NCBI RefSeq assembly: GCF_029392895.1
Contig: NZ_CP114200.1
Span: forward strand, 8,128,501 to 8,192,500
Direction: 5' to 3'
DNA: 64,000 bases
Origin: Streptomyces sp. 71268
Lineage (GTDB): Bacteria > Actinomycetota > Actinomycetes > Streptomycetales > Streptomycetaceae
Below the pieces are notes generated by a model. The model saw only the letters and a list, made by a program, of their open reading frames with translations. It searched no databases and had not been told where the DNA came from. Made by a program: the position numbers and the translations under genes. How positions within the stretch are numbered: the stretch's first letter is position 1; every line of letters starts with the position of its first letter. Of this stretch, positions 34,369 to 42,873 are shown in pieces.

Positions 34369-35189
34369 GCACCGCCCTCGGCGCCGCCACCGGGTACGCC
34401 GACCTGCTCCGCCGGGTACGGGCCGGCGAGTTCGGCCCCGACCCCGCGACCCAGCGGGTCTCCGTCGCCTTCAGCACCAGCCAGGCCGTACGCCACGAGG
34501 GCCGCGGCGGCGGATACCGCAACGAGGTGCTCAGCCTGCGCCTGGCCGAGGCCGTCGGCTCCTGCGCGGTGGAGCCGGGCGCGCTGCCGGCCGCCGCGCT
34601 CGACGACTGCGTCGGCGCCGACGTCGCCACCCTGCTCACCCACCCGCTGCCCGCCGTGCGGGTGGCCGCGCTCGACGCGTACCTGCTGCACGCCCTGCCG
34701 CACCACACGGCCGACGGCGCCCGCCCCTACCCGCTGCCCGCCGGCAGCTCGCTGCACAAGTCGCGGGCCCGCGCCCGCGCCGTCACCGCCCTCCTGGAGC
34801 CGGCCCGCCCCGAGCGGGTGCTGGTCATCGGCGTCGTCAACTCGCTGCTCGAGGCGTTGCGGGAGCGCGGCATCGGCTACCTGCCCTGCGACCTCAAGGG
34901 CGGCAGCACCGAGTGGGGCGAGCCCGTCAGCACGGACGCGGCGGCCGAACTGGAGCGCTGCGACGCCATCCTGGCCTCCGGCATGACGCTGGGCAACGGC
35001 ACCTTCGAGGAGCTGCGCGAACACGCCGCGCGCCACGACAAGCCCCTGGTGATGTTCGCCCAGACCGGCAGCGCCATCCTGCCCCGGCTGATCGGCGCGG
35101 GCGTCAGCGCCGTGTGCGCCGAGCCGTACCCGTTCTTCTGGCTCGACGGCGGCCCCGGCGTCATCTACCGCTACGGGGGGCCCTGTTGA
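34365..35189 (+). CDS. DUF364-type putative heavy-metal chelation protein
   Basis: A 274-residue protein of the Rossmann-like DUF364 family, with an N-terminal DUF4213-like domain (about 10-95). The C-terminal core shows RVLVIGVVNSLLEALRERG, ILASGMTLGNGTFEEL and VMFAQTGSAILPRLIGAG, as in proteins named putative heavy-metal chelation proteins. The biochemical activity of the family is not established. It is coupled by ATGA to the ligase gene and by TTGA to the PLP enzyme, so the three are surely made together. In this pathway it might bind the metal, the product or a nucleotide-activated intermediate. Confidence 0.82.
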   Translation: MSTALGAATGYADLLRRVRAGEFGPDPATQRVSVAFSTSQAVRHEGRGGGYRNEVLSLRLAEAVGSCAVEPGALPAAALDDCVGADVATLLTHPLPAVRVAALDAYLLHALPHHTADGARPYPLPAGSSLHKSRARARAVTALLEPARPERVLVIGVVNSLLEALRERGIGYLPCDLKGGSTEWGEPVSTDAAAELERCDAILASGMTLGNGTFEELREHAARHDKPLVMFAQTGSAILPRLIGAGVSAVCAEPYPFFWLDGGPGVIYRYGGPC

Positions 35190-36256
35190 CGACCACCGCG
35201 CTCGCACCCACCGCGAGCCACGAACTCCTCGCCCTGCTCGGCCGCACCCCGCTCGCCCGCGTCACCGCCCCGCTGCCCCATCCACACCCCGGCTTCTGGG
35301 CCAAGCTCGAAGGACTCGGCACCGGCGGCATGAAGGCGCGGGCCGCCGTCGCCATGTTGCTCGGCGCCCGGGAACGCGGCGAACTCGCGCCCGGCGCGCC
35401 CGTGGTGGAGTCCACGTCGGGCACCCTCGGCATCGGCCTGGCCTTTGCCGGGCAGGCGCTCGGCCACCCCGTGGTCCTCGTGTGCGACGACGAACTCGAA
35501 CCGTCCATGCGCCAGTTGCTGCGTGCCCACGGCGCCCGTCTGGAGATCGTCGAACACCCGGCGCCGCACGGCGGCTGGCAGGCCGCCCGCATCCGCCGGC
35601 TGCGCGAACTGCTCGCCGCGCTGCCCGGCGCGTACTGGCCCGACCAGTACAACAACCCCGACAACGTCGCCGGCTACGCCTCGCTCGCCGCCGAACTCGC
35701 CGTCCAACTCGACCACCTCGACATCCTGGTGTGCAGCGTGGGCACCGGCGGCCACAGCGCCGGCATCATCGGACCGCTGCGCCGCCACTGGCCGGCGCTG
35801 CGGCTGATCGGCGTGGACGCCACCGGCTCCACCATCTTCGGGCAGCCCGCCAGGGCGCGCCTGATGCGCGGCCTGGGCAGCAGCATCCACCCGCGCAACG
35901 TGGCCTACCACGCCTTCGACGAGGTGCACTGGGTGGGCCCGGCCGAGTCCGTCCACGCGTGCCGCCGGCTCGCCAGGTCCAGCTTCGTCAGCGGCGGCTG
36001 GAGCACCGGGGCCGTCGCGCTGGTCGCGGCGTGGGCGGCCCGCGTGCACCCGGGGGCCGTCGTCGCCACCGTCTTCCCCGACGGCCCGCACCGCTACCTC
36101 GGCAGCGTCTTCGACGACGCCTTCACCACGGCCCACGGCATCGACCCGGACCGCGCCGCCACCCGGCCCGTGGAGATACCGCACCCGCGCGCCGCGGAGG
36201 CCGCCGGGTGGGCGCGCTGCACCACGGTCATCGACCCCCTGGAGGGCACCCCATGA
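35186..36256 (+). CDS. Cysteine-synthase-like PLP enzyme
   Basis: A 356-residue fold-type II PLP enzyme. The PLP-binding lysine is in GGMKARAA (family: SVKDR). The substrate loop reads ESTSGTLGIGLAFAG where cysteine synthases have TSGNTGIGLA, so the usual asparagine is replaced. The phosphate loop is SVGTGGHSAGI. The C-terminal SSFVSGGWSTGA resembles the region that holds the pyridine-nitrogen contact. Related enzymes replace the beta substituent of O-acetyl- or O-phosphoserine with sulfur or nitrogen nucleophiles (CysK, SbnA). No SbnB partner is present. The TTG start overlaps the previous stop as TTGA, with a run of G as ribosome-binding site. Confidence 0.85.
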   Translation: MTTTALAPTASHELLALLGRTPLARVTAPLPHPHPGFWAKLEGLGTGGMKARAAVAMLLGARERGELAPGAPVVESTSGTLGIGLAFAGQALGHPVVLVCDDELEPSMRQLLRAHGARLEIVEHPAPHGGWQAARIRRLRELLAALPGAYWPDQYNNPDNVAGYASLAAELAVQLDHLDILVCSVGTGGHSAGIIGPLRRHWPALRLIGVDATGSTIFGQPARARLMRGLGSSIHPRNVAYHAFDEVHWVGPAESVHACRRLARSSFVSGGWSTGAVALVAAWAARVHPGAVVATVFPDGPHRYLGSVFDDAFTTAHGIDPDRAATRPVEIPHPRAAEAAGWARCTTVIDPLEGTP

Positions 36257-37344
36257 AGACCACCCTGCGCACCGTCCGGCTCCGGCTCGCCGAACCCCTG
36301 CGCATCTCACGCTCGGTGATGGACGCCCGCGACGCGGTGTGGCTGACCATCGAGCACCGTGGCCTGCGCGGCCACGGCGAGGTGGTGGCCAGCGTCTACT
36401 TCGGCCTCGACGCCGACACCATCGGGCACCTGCTGACCGACGCCGGGCTCGACCTCGCCCGCCACCCCGATCCGGAGTCCGCGCTCGGCGCCCTGCGCGC
36501 CGGCGAGCTGCCCGCCGACGGGACGCCGCCCGCCGTGGTCGCCGCGGTCGAGGCGGCCCTGCTCGACCTCGTGGGCAAGCGCGCCGGGGCCCCGGCCCAC
36601 CACCTGATCGGCACGCTCACCCCGCCGGCCGCCGCGACCGCCCGCACCATCGGCATCACCTCCGCCGTCAGCGCGGCCGTACGCGCCCGGTGCCTGGCCG
36701 ACAGCGGGTTCCGCACCATCAAGGTCAAGGTGGGCGCGGCCGACCCGGAGGCCGACCTGGAGCGGGTGCGCGTCATCCGGGCCGAGGCCCCGGGGCCGCG
36801 CCTGCTGCTCGACCCCAACGGGGCCTGGACGGTGGACGAGACGCGCGCGCTGCTGCCCCGGTACGCCGAACTCGGCGTCGAGGCCGTCGAACAGCCCATC
36901 GCCCCCGGCACCCCGGACGCCCTCGCGGCCATCGCCGCCGAGTCGCCTCTGCCGATCATCGCCGACGAGGACGCGGTCAGCATCGAGGACGTGCGCCGCC
37001 TGGCCGGGCGGGTCCAGGGCGTCAACGTCAAGCTCGCCAAGTGCGGTGGCGTACACGCGGCGCTGCGCATCGGCGAACTCATCGCCGGCACCGGCACCTC
37101 GCTCATGCTCGGCTGCCTCACCGCCAGCTCCCTGGGCATCGCGCCCGCCGTACACCTGGCCGACCGGGCCCGCTGGGTGGATCTGGACGGACACCTCCTG
37201 CTCGCGCACGACCCGTGGACGGGCATCGGCGGCACCGACGGCACCGTCCGCGCCAGCGCCCACGCCGGCCTGGGCGTACGCCCCGCGCGCCCGGCCGCGC
37301 CCGAGCCCCGCCCGGCCCAGGCGCCACCCCGACTCCGCACGTGA
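36253..37344 (+). CDS. Dipeptide-epimerase-like enolase-superfamily enzyme
   Basis: A 363-residue enolase-superfamily enzyme of the muconate-lactonising subgroup. It keeps the K-x-K pair (K157, K159 in TIKVKVG), the metal ligands D187 (LLLDPNGAW), E213 (VEQPI) and D238 (IIADED), and the opposite lysine near 260-263 (VKLAKCGG). This two-base arrangement fits 1,1-proton transfer, as in L-Ala-D/L-Glu epimerase and other dipeptide or N-acylamino-acid racemases. Next to an ATP-grasp ligase, a dipeptide or amide intermediate is a natural substrate. It overlaps the PLP gene by ATGA. A stem-loop lies just after it. Confidence 0.88.
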   Translation: MKTTLRTVRLRLAEPLRISRSVMDARDAVWLTIEHRGLRGHGEVVASVYFGLDADTIGHLLTDAGLDLARHPDPESALGALRAGELPADGTPPAVVAAVEAALLDLVGKRAGAPAHHLIGTLTPPAAATARTIGITSAVSAAVRARCLADSGFRTIKVKVGAADPEADLERVRVIRAEAPGPRLLLDPNGAWTVDETRALLPRYAELGVEAVEQPIAPGTPDALAAIAAESPLPIIADEDAVSIEDVRRLAGRVQGVNVKLAKCGGVHAALRIGELIAGTGTSLMLGCLTASSLGIAPAVHLADRARWVDLDGHLLLAHDPWTGIGGTDGTVRASAHAGLGVRPARPAAPEPRPAQAPPRLRT

Positions 37345-37753
37345 CGGGCCGGCCGCCGGCCGGTGGTCCCACCCGCGCCGGCGGCCGGACGGGACCGGAC
37401 GAGGCGGCGCGCGGCGCGGCGGCCGACCCGGCGGTACGCGGCGCGGTGCGCGGCCGCCGGCCGGCACGGAACCCGTTCACCCGCGCCGCATGACGCCCGG
37501 CCGTGCCCGGCCCGGAGCCACCGGCACGCGAACCCGCCCCGGCCGGAGCGGGTTCGGCCGCGCGGCGGTGGCGTGCGAGACGGCGTACGAGCGGCGCGTC
37601 GCGGCCCGCCGTCGCACAGCCGCGTGGACCCGCCGCGCCCGGCGACCAGGGGTGCCGGCGGCCGGCCCGACCCGGCCCCATCCGCCTCGTACCAACGAGC
37701 CACACAGCCCGCGCGCCCCGTGAACCCACCCCCACCAAGGAAGAGAGCCTGCC
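37345..37753. other. Intergenic region between epimerase and MFS genes
   Basis: A 409-bp gap inside the cluster. Apart from the hairpin at its left end I see no gene with normal coding character, no second Zur box and no clear promoter. The MFS ribosome-binding site (AAGGAAGAGAG) is at its right end. Read-through or an unseen promoter must serve the downstream genes. Confidence 0.5.
37351..37386 (+). terminator. Stem-loop after the epimerase gene
   Basis: GGCCGCCGG pairs with CCGGCGGCC, with an inner GGTGG/CCACC pairing. It is seven bases past the epimerase stop and could attenuate transcription into the exporter genes. Confidence 0.65.
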
Positions 37754-39268
37754 GTGAAGACCTGGCGCGAGATGCGCGGATTCCCGCTGGCCATCCGCCT
37801 CCTGCTGGTCAACCAGCTCGGCGTGAACACCGGCTTCTACCTGCTCATCCCCTACCTCGCCACGCACCTCAGCGAGGACCTCGGGATGTCCGCCGCGGTG
37901 GTCGGCATCGTGCTGGGCGTGCGCAACCTCAGCCAACAGGGGCTGTTCATCATCGGCGGGTCGGCCGCCGACCGGCTCGGCGCCCGTGGCGTGATCATCG
38001 CCGGTTGTGGGCTGCGCACGCTGGGGTTCGCGCTGTTCGCGCTCGGCGACGGGCTGCCGGTGCTGCTGGCCGCCTCCGTGCTGAGTGGGCTGGCGGGCGC
38101 GTTGTTCAACCCGGCCGTACGCGCCTACCTGGCCCAGGAGGCGGGGGAGCGGAAGGCGGAGGCGTTCGCGCTGTTCAACGTCTTCGCCACCACCGGCGCG
38201 CTGGTCGGGCCGCTGCTCGGCAGCGCCCTGCTACTGGTCGACTTCCGCGCCTCGGCGCTCACCGCCGCCGCCATCTTCGCGCTGCTCACCGCCGCCCAGG
38301 CGGTGGTGCTCCCCGCCCGCCCGGTGCCGCCGGCCCGAACCAGCGTGCTCGGCGACTGGCGCGAGGTCGTCTCGCACCGCGCCTTCCTCGCCTTCTCGCT
38401 CGCCATGGTCGGCATGTTCGCCATGGAGAACCAGCTCTACCTGCTGCTGCCCGACGCCGCGCGGCGCGCCAGCGGCTGGGAGGGCGCGGCGGGGCTGGTC
38501 TTCCTCGTCGGCACGGTCGCCAACCTGGCCCTGCAGATGCGCGTCACCGGGCGGCTCGGGCAGCGGGGCGCCCGGCCCCGCTGGATCGCCCTCGGGCTGG
38601 CCGTGATGAGCCTGGGGTTCGTGCCACCGCTCCTGGTGGCCGGTCGGGGCGCGCCCGACGGCGCGCTGGCGGCGGGCCTGGCGCTGCTGCCGGTGCTCGC
38701 CGGGGCGCTGCTGCTCTACCTCGGCGCCATGATGGCGCAGCCGTTCGTGATGGAGCTGATACCGGGGTTCGGCCGCGCCCACCTGACCGGCACCTACTTC
38801 GGCGTCTTCTACGTCGTCTCCGGCATCGCGGCGGCCCTGGGCAACACGGCCGTCGGCTGGGCGATGGACGCCGGCGAACGGGGCGGGGCGCACTGGCTGC
38901 CCTGGGTGTGCTGTCTCGGCTTCGGCCTCGCGTCGGCCAGCGGCGTGGCCTGGCTGCACCGGCTGCGCGCCCTGCCCACCCCCGGCGGCGCGCCCGTCGC
39001 CGAGCCACCCGACGCCACCCGCGCGAAACGCCCCGCCGCCCCACCCGCCGTCCCGTACCCGCAACGGCCCGCCGACCAGGTCGTGCCCCGCGCCGACCGG
39101 GCCGACGCGCCGACCCCGGCCCACCGACCCGCCGCCGACCCGGCCACCACGGCCCCGGCCGCGCCCACTCCGGCCCGGCGATCCGCCACCCGCGCCCACC
39201 CCGCGGCCGCCGCCGCGAGGCGACGCGCCGCCGGCACCAGCGACGACCCGACGGGAGCAGCCCGATGA
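37754..39268 (+). CDS. MFS exporter
   Basis: A 504-residue major-facilitator protein with about 12 transmembrane helices (residues 12-410). The motif-A-like loop is GGSAADRLGARGVIIAG, and the N-terminal half starts IRLLLVNQLGVNTGFYLL. It belongs to the drug-exporter-type group used by metallophore and antibiotic loci. The last 85 residues or so are a proline/threonine/alanine-rich, probably disordered cytoplasmic tail, which is unusual for the family. GTG start. It overlaps the methyltransferase as ATGA. Its likely role here is export of the cluster's product. Confidence 0.88.
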   Translation: MKTWREMRGFPLAIRLLLVNQLGVNTGFYLLIPYLATHLSEDLGMSAAVVGIVLGVRNLSQQGLFIIGGSAADRLGARGVIIAGCGLRTLGFALFALGDGLPVLLAASVLSGLAGALFNPAVRAYLAQEAGERKAEAFALFNVFATTGALVGPLLGSALLLVDFRASALTAAAIFALLTAAQAVVLPARPVPPARTSVLGDWREVVSHRAFLAFSLAMVGMFAMENQLYLLLPDAARRASGWEGAAGLVFLVGTVANLALQMRVTGRLGQRGARPRWIALGLAVMSLGFVPPLLVAGRGAPDGALAAGLALLPVLAGALLLYLGAMMAQPFVMELIPGFGRAHLTGTYFGVFYVVSGIAAALGNTAVGWAMDAGERGGAHWLPWVCCLGFGLASASGVAWLHRLRALPTPGGAPVAEPPDATRAKRPAAPPAVPYPQRPADQVVPRADRADAPTPAHRPAADPATTAPAAPTPARRSATRAHPAAAAARRRAAGTSDDPTGAAR

Positions 39269-40239
39269 CCGACGCCACCACGACACACCCACCCGCAGAC
39301 CACCCTCCCACCGACCACCACACAGCCGACCATCCGTCAGACGCCGGCCTGCCCACCGGCTCCACCCCGCCCGGGCCACAGTCGCCGGCGCCCCGCACGA
39401 CCACCCCCGACCCGGCGACCAGCGACCCCGCCCCGCCCGCGCAGGCCCCGGACAGCGGCAACCTGCTCACCGACAACCCCGAGCTGTACGAGGCGCGCTT
39501 TCCCGACCCGCACGCCCTCGCGGCCCGCTGGGTGGAGGCGACCCTACGGGCGTACGGCGCCGGGCCGCGCGTCCTCGACCTCGGCTGCGGCACCGGACGG
39601 GACGCGGCCCACCTGCACGCCGCGGGCCGCCGCGTCGTGGGGGCCGACCTGTCCCAGGCGATGCTGACGCACGCCAGGCGGCACTACCCCGGGCCCACCT
39701 ACGTCACCGCCGACCTGCGCGGATTCGACTTCGGACCGGGCGCCTTCGACGCGATCACCTGCCTGGACAGCGCCCTGCTGTACTGCCACACCGGCGACGA
39801 ACTCGACGGACTGCTCGCCTCCTGTCGGCACGCGCTCGCCCCCGGCGGGCTGCTCGTGGCCGAGCTGCGCAACGGGGCGTTCTTCCTGGGCAACACCGAA
39901 CTCCTGGACGCCCCGACGCGCTCCACCCTGACCTGGCAGGGCGTCAGCTACACCGCGCTCACCACGCTCTGGCTCGACCGCGCCGCCCAACTGTTGCGCC
40001 GGCGCCGGGTGTGGACCTCGGACGACGGTTCGCCGCCCGTCACCCAGCACTCCGCGTGGCGGCTGCTGTTCCCGCAGGAGCTGCGCCACCTGCTGGCCGC
40101 GCACGGCTTCCGCGTACGGGAGCTGCACGACGGGCCTGGACCGCGTACCGAGCCCGCGTGGCACGAGGACGCGCCGCCGCCGCGCGGCACGGCCGACGAC
40201 GACCGGCTGCACCTGGTCGCCGAGCGCCTGGCCGACTAG
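39265..40239 (+). CDS. SAM-dependent methyltransferase
   Basis: A 324-residue class I methyltransferase. A 60-residue N-terminal extension is threonine/proline/histidine-rich and probably disordered. The folded part has VLDLGCGTGRDAAHL (motif I), VVGADLSQAML (motif II) and FDAITCLDSALLY (motif post-I/IV), and ends with a beta strand RLHLVAERLAD. It resembles small-molecule N- or O-methyltransferases of the methyltransferase_25/11 type. It is coupled to the MFS gene; the disordered exporter tail and this N-terminal extension form one continuous low-complexity DNA stretch across the junction. It probably modifies the chelator. Confidence 0.86.
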   Translation: MTDATTTHPPADHPPTDHHTADHPSDAGLPTGSTPPGPQSPAPRTTTPDPATSDPAPPAQAPDSGNLLTDNPELYEARFPDPHALAARWVEATLRAYGAGPRVLDLGCGTGRDAAHLHAAGRRVVGADLSQAMLTHARRHYPGPTYVTADLRGFDFGPGAFDAITCLDSALLYCHTGDELDGLLASCRHALAPGGLLVAELRNGAFFLGNTELLDAPTRSTLTWQGVSYTALTTLWLDRAAQLLRRRRVWTSDDGSPPVTQHSAWRLLFPQELRHLLAAHGFRVRELHDGPGPRTEPAWHEDAPPPRGTADDDRLHLVAERLAD

Positions 40240-40336
40240 CGCCCGCCGCCCGCTCGCCCCCGGCGCGGCCATGCCGTCGCCGCACCGCCAGCCGCCCCCC
40301 ACGTTCCGCACCCGTTCCCCGTACAAGGAGTCTCCC

Positions 40337-41923
40337 GTGACCGCATCCGCTCACCCCGACCGCGCCTTTCCCGCTCTGCGGCGGCGCGGGTTCCTCGCCG
40401 CCGGCGCCGCGGCCGGCCTCGGCGCCCTCGCCCTGACCGGCTGTGGCGGCGGCGCCGAGGACGCCGGCGCCGCCGGCGGGGACGGCAAGCCCCGGCGCGG
40501 CGGCCGGCTGCGCGCGGCGTTCGCCGGTGGCGGCGCGGCCGAGACGCTCGACCCGCACCTGAGCAACCTGTTCGCCGACGCCGCCCGCGCCAAGGCCCTC
40601 TACGACAAGCTCGCCGACTGCGGGGCCGACATGTCGGCCAAGCCCCGCCTAGCCGCCTCCTGGGAGCCGGGCCCCCGGCTCGACCGCTGGAAGGTCACCC
40701 TGCGCGAGGCCACCTTCCACGACGGCAGGCCGGTCACCGCCGACGACGTGCTCTACAGCTACCGCCGCATCGCCGACCCGCGAAAGACCTACCGGGCCAA
40801 GGCGTCCCTGGAGCCCATCGACCTGAAGGCGAGCCGCGCCCTGGACGCGCGCACCGTCGAGTTCCGCCTCAAGCGCCCCACCGCCGAGTTCCCCAACGTG
40901 CTGGCCGCGTTCGGCGCGTACGTCATACCCCGCGACACCGAGCGGTTCGACCGGCCGATCGGCTCCGGCCCCTTCCGCTTCGTCTCCTTCACCCCCGGCC
41001 GCTCGTGCGCCGTGCGCCGCTACGACGACTACTGGGACGGCGCCCCCTACCTGGACGAGCTGGAGTTCGTCATCGCCAACGAGGAGTCCGCGCGGATCAA
41101 CGCGCTGCTCGGCGGGCAGGTCGAGTACGCGCACGAGCTCAACCCCGCCACCGCGCGCGCCCACGAGAACCGGGGCCAGATCGCCATCGTGCGACTGCGC
41201 AACAGCGCCATGCAGGCGTTCGCGATGAAGACCGACCGCGCGCCGTTCGACGACCCGCGGGTGCGCCAGGCGTTCTTCCTCATCGCCGACCGCCAGGAAC
41301 TGGTGGACGGCGCGCTGTCGGGGGCCGGCGAGATCGGCAACGACCTGTTCGGCAAGGGCTACCAGTACTACGCGGCCGACCTGCCGCAGCGCGCACAGGA
41401 CCTGGACCGGGCCCGACACCTGCTCAAGCAGGCCGGCGCCGAGGACCTGCGGGTCACCCTGGACACCTCCGAGGTGGCCGCCGGATTCACCGAGGCCGCC
41501 GGCATCTTCCGCGACCAGGCGGCCAAGGCCGGCGTCACCGTCAAGGTCAGGTCCGGCAGCAAGGACACCTACTGGAGCGACGTCCTGAACTCCGGCACCC
41601 TGTGCTGCTACCGCTCGGGCGCCATGCCCATCGAGTCGCACATCTCACAGCGGCTGCTCACCGACTCCTCCACCAACGCCACCCACTGGCGCCACCGCGA
41701 CTTCGACGCCCAGTACCAGCAGGCCCAGTCCACCAGGGACCCGCGGGCCCGCGCCGCCGTCTACGAGCGCATGCAGCGCCGCCTGCACACCGAGGGCGGC
41801 TTCCTGGTGTGGGGCTTCGCCGACTGGATCGTCGGCACCACCAGGAAGGTGGCCGGCGTGCGCTCCGGCGCGCCCGCCAACACCCTGGACTGGGCCCGCT
41901 TCGACAAGGTGTGGCTGCGGTGA
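40337..41923 (+). CDS. ABC substrate-binding lipoprotein (family 5, Opp/Nik-type)
   Basis: A 528-residue solute-binding protein of family 5 (peptide/nickel/opine). A twin-arginine-like, lipoprotein signal is seen: RRRGFLAAG then LALTGCGGG with the lipidated cysteine. The mature protein shows LDPHLSNLF, ATFHDGRPVTADDVLYSYRRI, PIGSGPFRFV and the C-terminal GFADWIVG. Relatives include OppA, NikA and CntA, the last binding metal-staphylopine. AAGGAG lies six bases before the GTG. It heads a complete importer (four genes, all with four-base overlaps). In the cluster's context it likely captures the metal-loaded product. Confidence 0.9.
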   Translation: MTASAHPDRAFPALRRRGFLAAGAAAGLGALALTGCGGGAEDAGAAGGDGKPRRGGRLRAAFAGGGAAETLDPHLSNLFADAARAKALYDKLADCGADMSAKPRLAASWEPGPRLDRWKVTLREATFHDGRPVTADDVLYSYRRIADPRKTYRAKASLEPIDLKASRALDARTVEFRLKRPTAEFPNVLAAFGAYVIPRDTERFDRPIGSGPFRFVSFTPGRSCAVRRYDDYWDGAPYLDELEFVIANEESARINALLGGQVEYAHELNPATARAHENRGQIAIVRLRNSAMQAFAMKTDRAPFDDPRVRQAFFLIADRQELVDGALSGAGEIGNDLFGKGYQYYAADLPQRAQDLDRARHLLKQAGAEDLRVTLDTSEVAAGFTEAAGIFRDQAAKAGVTVKVRSGSKDTYWSDVLNSGTLCCYRSGAMPIESHISQRLLTDSSTNATHWRHRDFDAQYQQAQSTRDPRARAAVYERMQRRLHTEGGFLVWGFADWIVGTTRKVAGVRSGAPANTLDWARFDKVWLR

Positions 41924-42873
41924 GATCGCTCCGCTCCTGGCTCGCCCGACGGCTGCTGCTCGGCCTCGTGCAGACCGTGGCCGTGGTGCTGCTGGTCTTC
42001 GCGCTCACCGAGGCGCTGCCGGGCGACGCCGCTGTCGCGCTGGCCGGCGACGACCCGGACCCGCGACGCATCGAGCGGATCCGCGCGGCGATGGACCTCG
42101 ACCGGCCCGCCCTTGAGCGGTTGGCGGACTGGACCGGCGGGCTGCTCCGCGGCGACTTCGGCACCTCGCTGGCGTCCGGCCGACCCGTCGCCGACTACCT
42201 CTCCGCCGGCTTCGGGCCCACGCTGGTGCTCGCGGCACTCACGGTGGCGCTGCTGGTCCCGATCTCGGTCGGGCTCGGCGTGCTCGCCGCCCGCCGCGAG
42301 GGCGGCGCCCTGGACCGGCTCATCAGCTCGGTGACGCTCGGCGTGTACGCGGTGCCGGAGTTCGCCTTCGGCGTGCTCCTGGTCACCGTCTTCGCGCTGC
42401 GCCTGGACTGGCTGCCACCGACCGCCGTCGGCTACGGCACCGACCTGCTGGCCCACCCCGCCGTGCTGGTGCTGCCGGTCCTCGTACTGCTGTCGCGACC
42501 GGTGTGCTCCATCAGCCGACTGGTCCGCGCCGGCATGATCGACGCGCTGGCCGCCCCGTACGCCGCGCAGGCCCGCCGCTACGGGGTGAGCGGGGCCCGC
42601 GTGTGCTACGCCCACGCGCTGCCCAACGCCGTGGCGCCCGCGGCCCAGCAACTGGCCCGCACCGTCGACTGGTTGCTGTGCGGCGTCATCGTCGTGGAGG
42701 CGCTGTTCGTCATCCCCGGGCTCGGCACGGTGCTCATCGACGCGGTCGCCGCCCGCGACGTGCCGGTGGTACAGGGCCTCGCGGTGATCTTCGGCCTGCT
42801 CGCGGTGGTGCTCAACCTCGCCGCCGACCTGGTCGCGCACCGCTTCGCCCCGCGTACGGGGGTAGCCGCGTGA
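41920..42873 (+). CDS. ABC permease (OppB/NikB-type)
   Basis: A 317-residue DppB/OppB-like permease with six transmembrane helices. It begins RRLLLGLVQTVAVVLLVFALTEALPGDAA and keeps the EAA-loop region YAAQARRYGVSGARVCYAHALPNAVAP and the C-terminal LFVIPGLGTVLIDAV. Its GTG overlaps the binding-protein stop as GTGA. It pairs with the next permease. Confidence 0.92.
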   Translation: MRSLRSWLARRLLLGLVQTVAVVLLVFALTEALPGDAAVALAGDDPDPRRIERIRAAMDLDRPALERLADWTGGLLRGDFGTSLASGRPVADYLSAGFGPTLVLAALTVALLVPISVGLGVLAARREGGALDRLISSVTLGVYAVPEFAFGVLLVTVFALRLDWLPPTAVGYGTDLLAHPAVLVLPVLVLLSRPVCSISRLVRAGMIDALAAPYAAQARRYGVSGARVCYAHALPNAVAPAAQQLARTVDWLLCGVIVVEALFVIPGLGTVLIDAVAARDVPVVQGLAVIFGLLAVVLNLAADLVAHRFAPRTGVAA

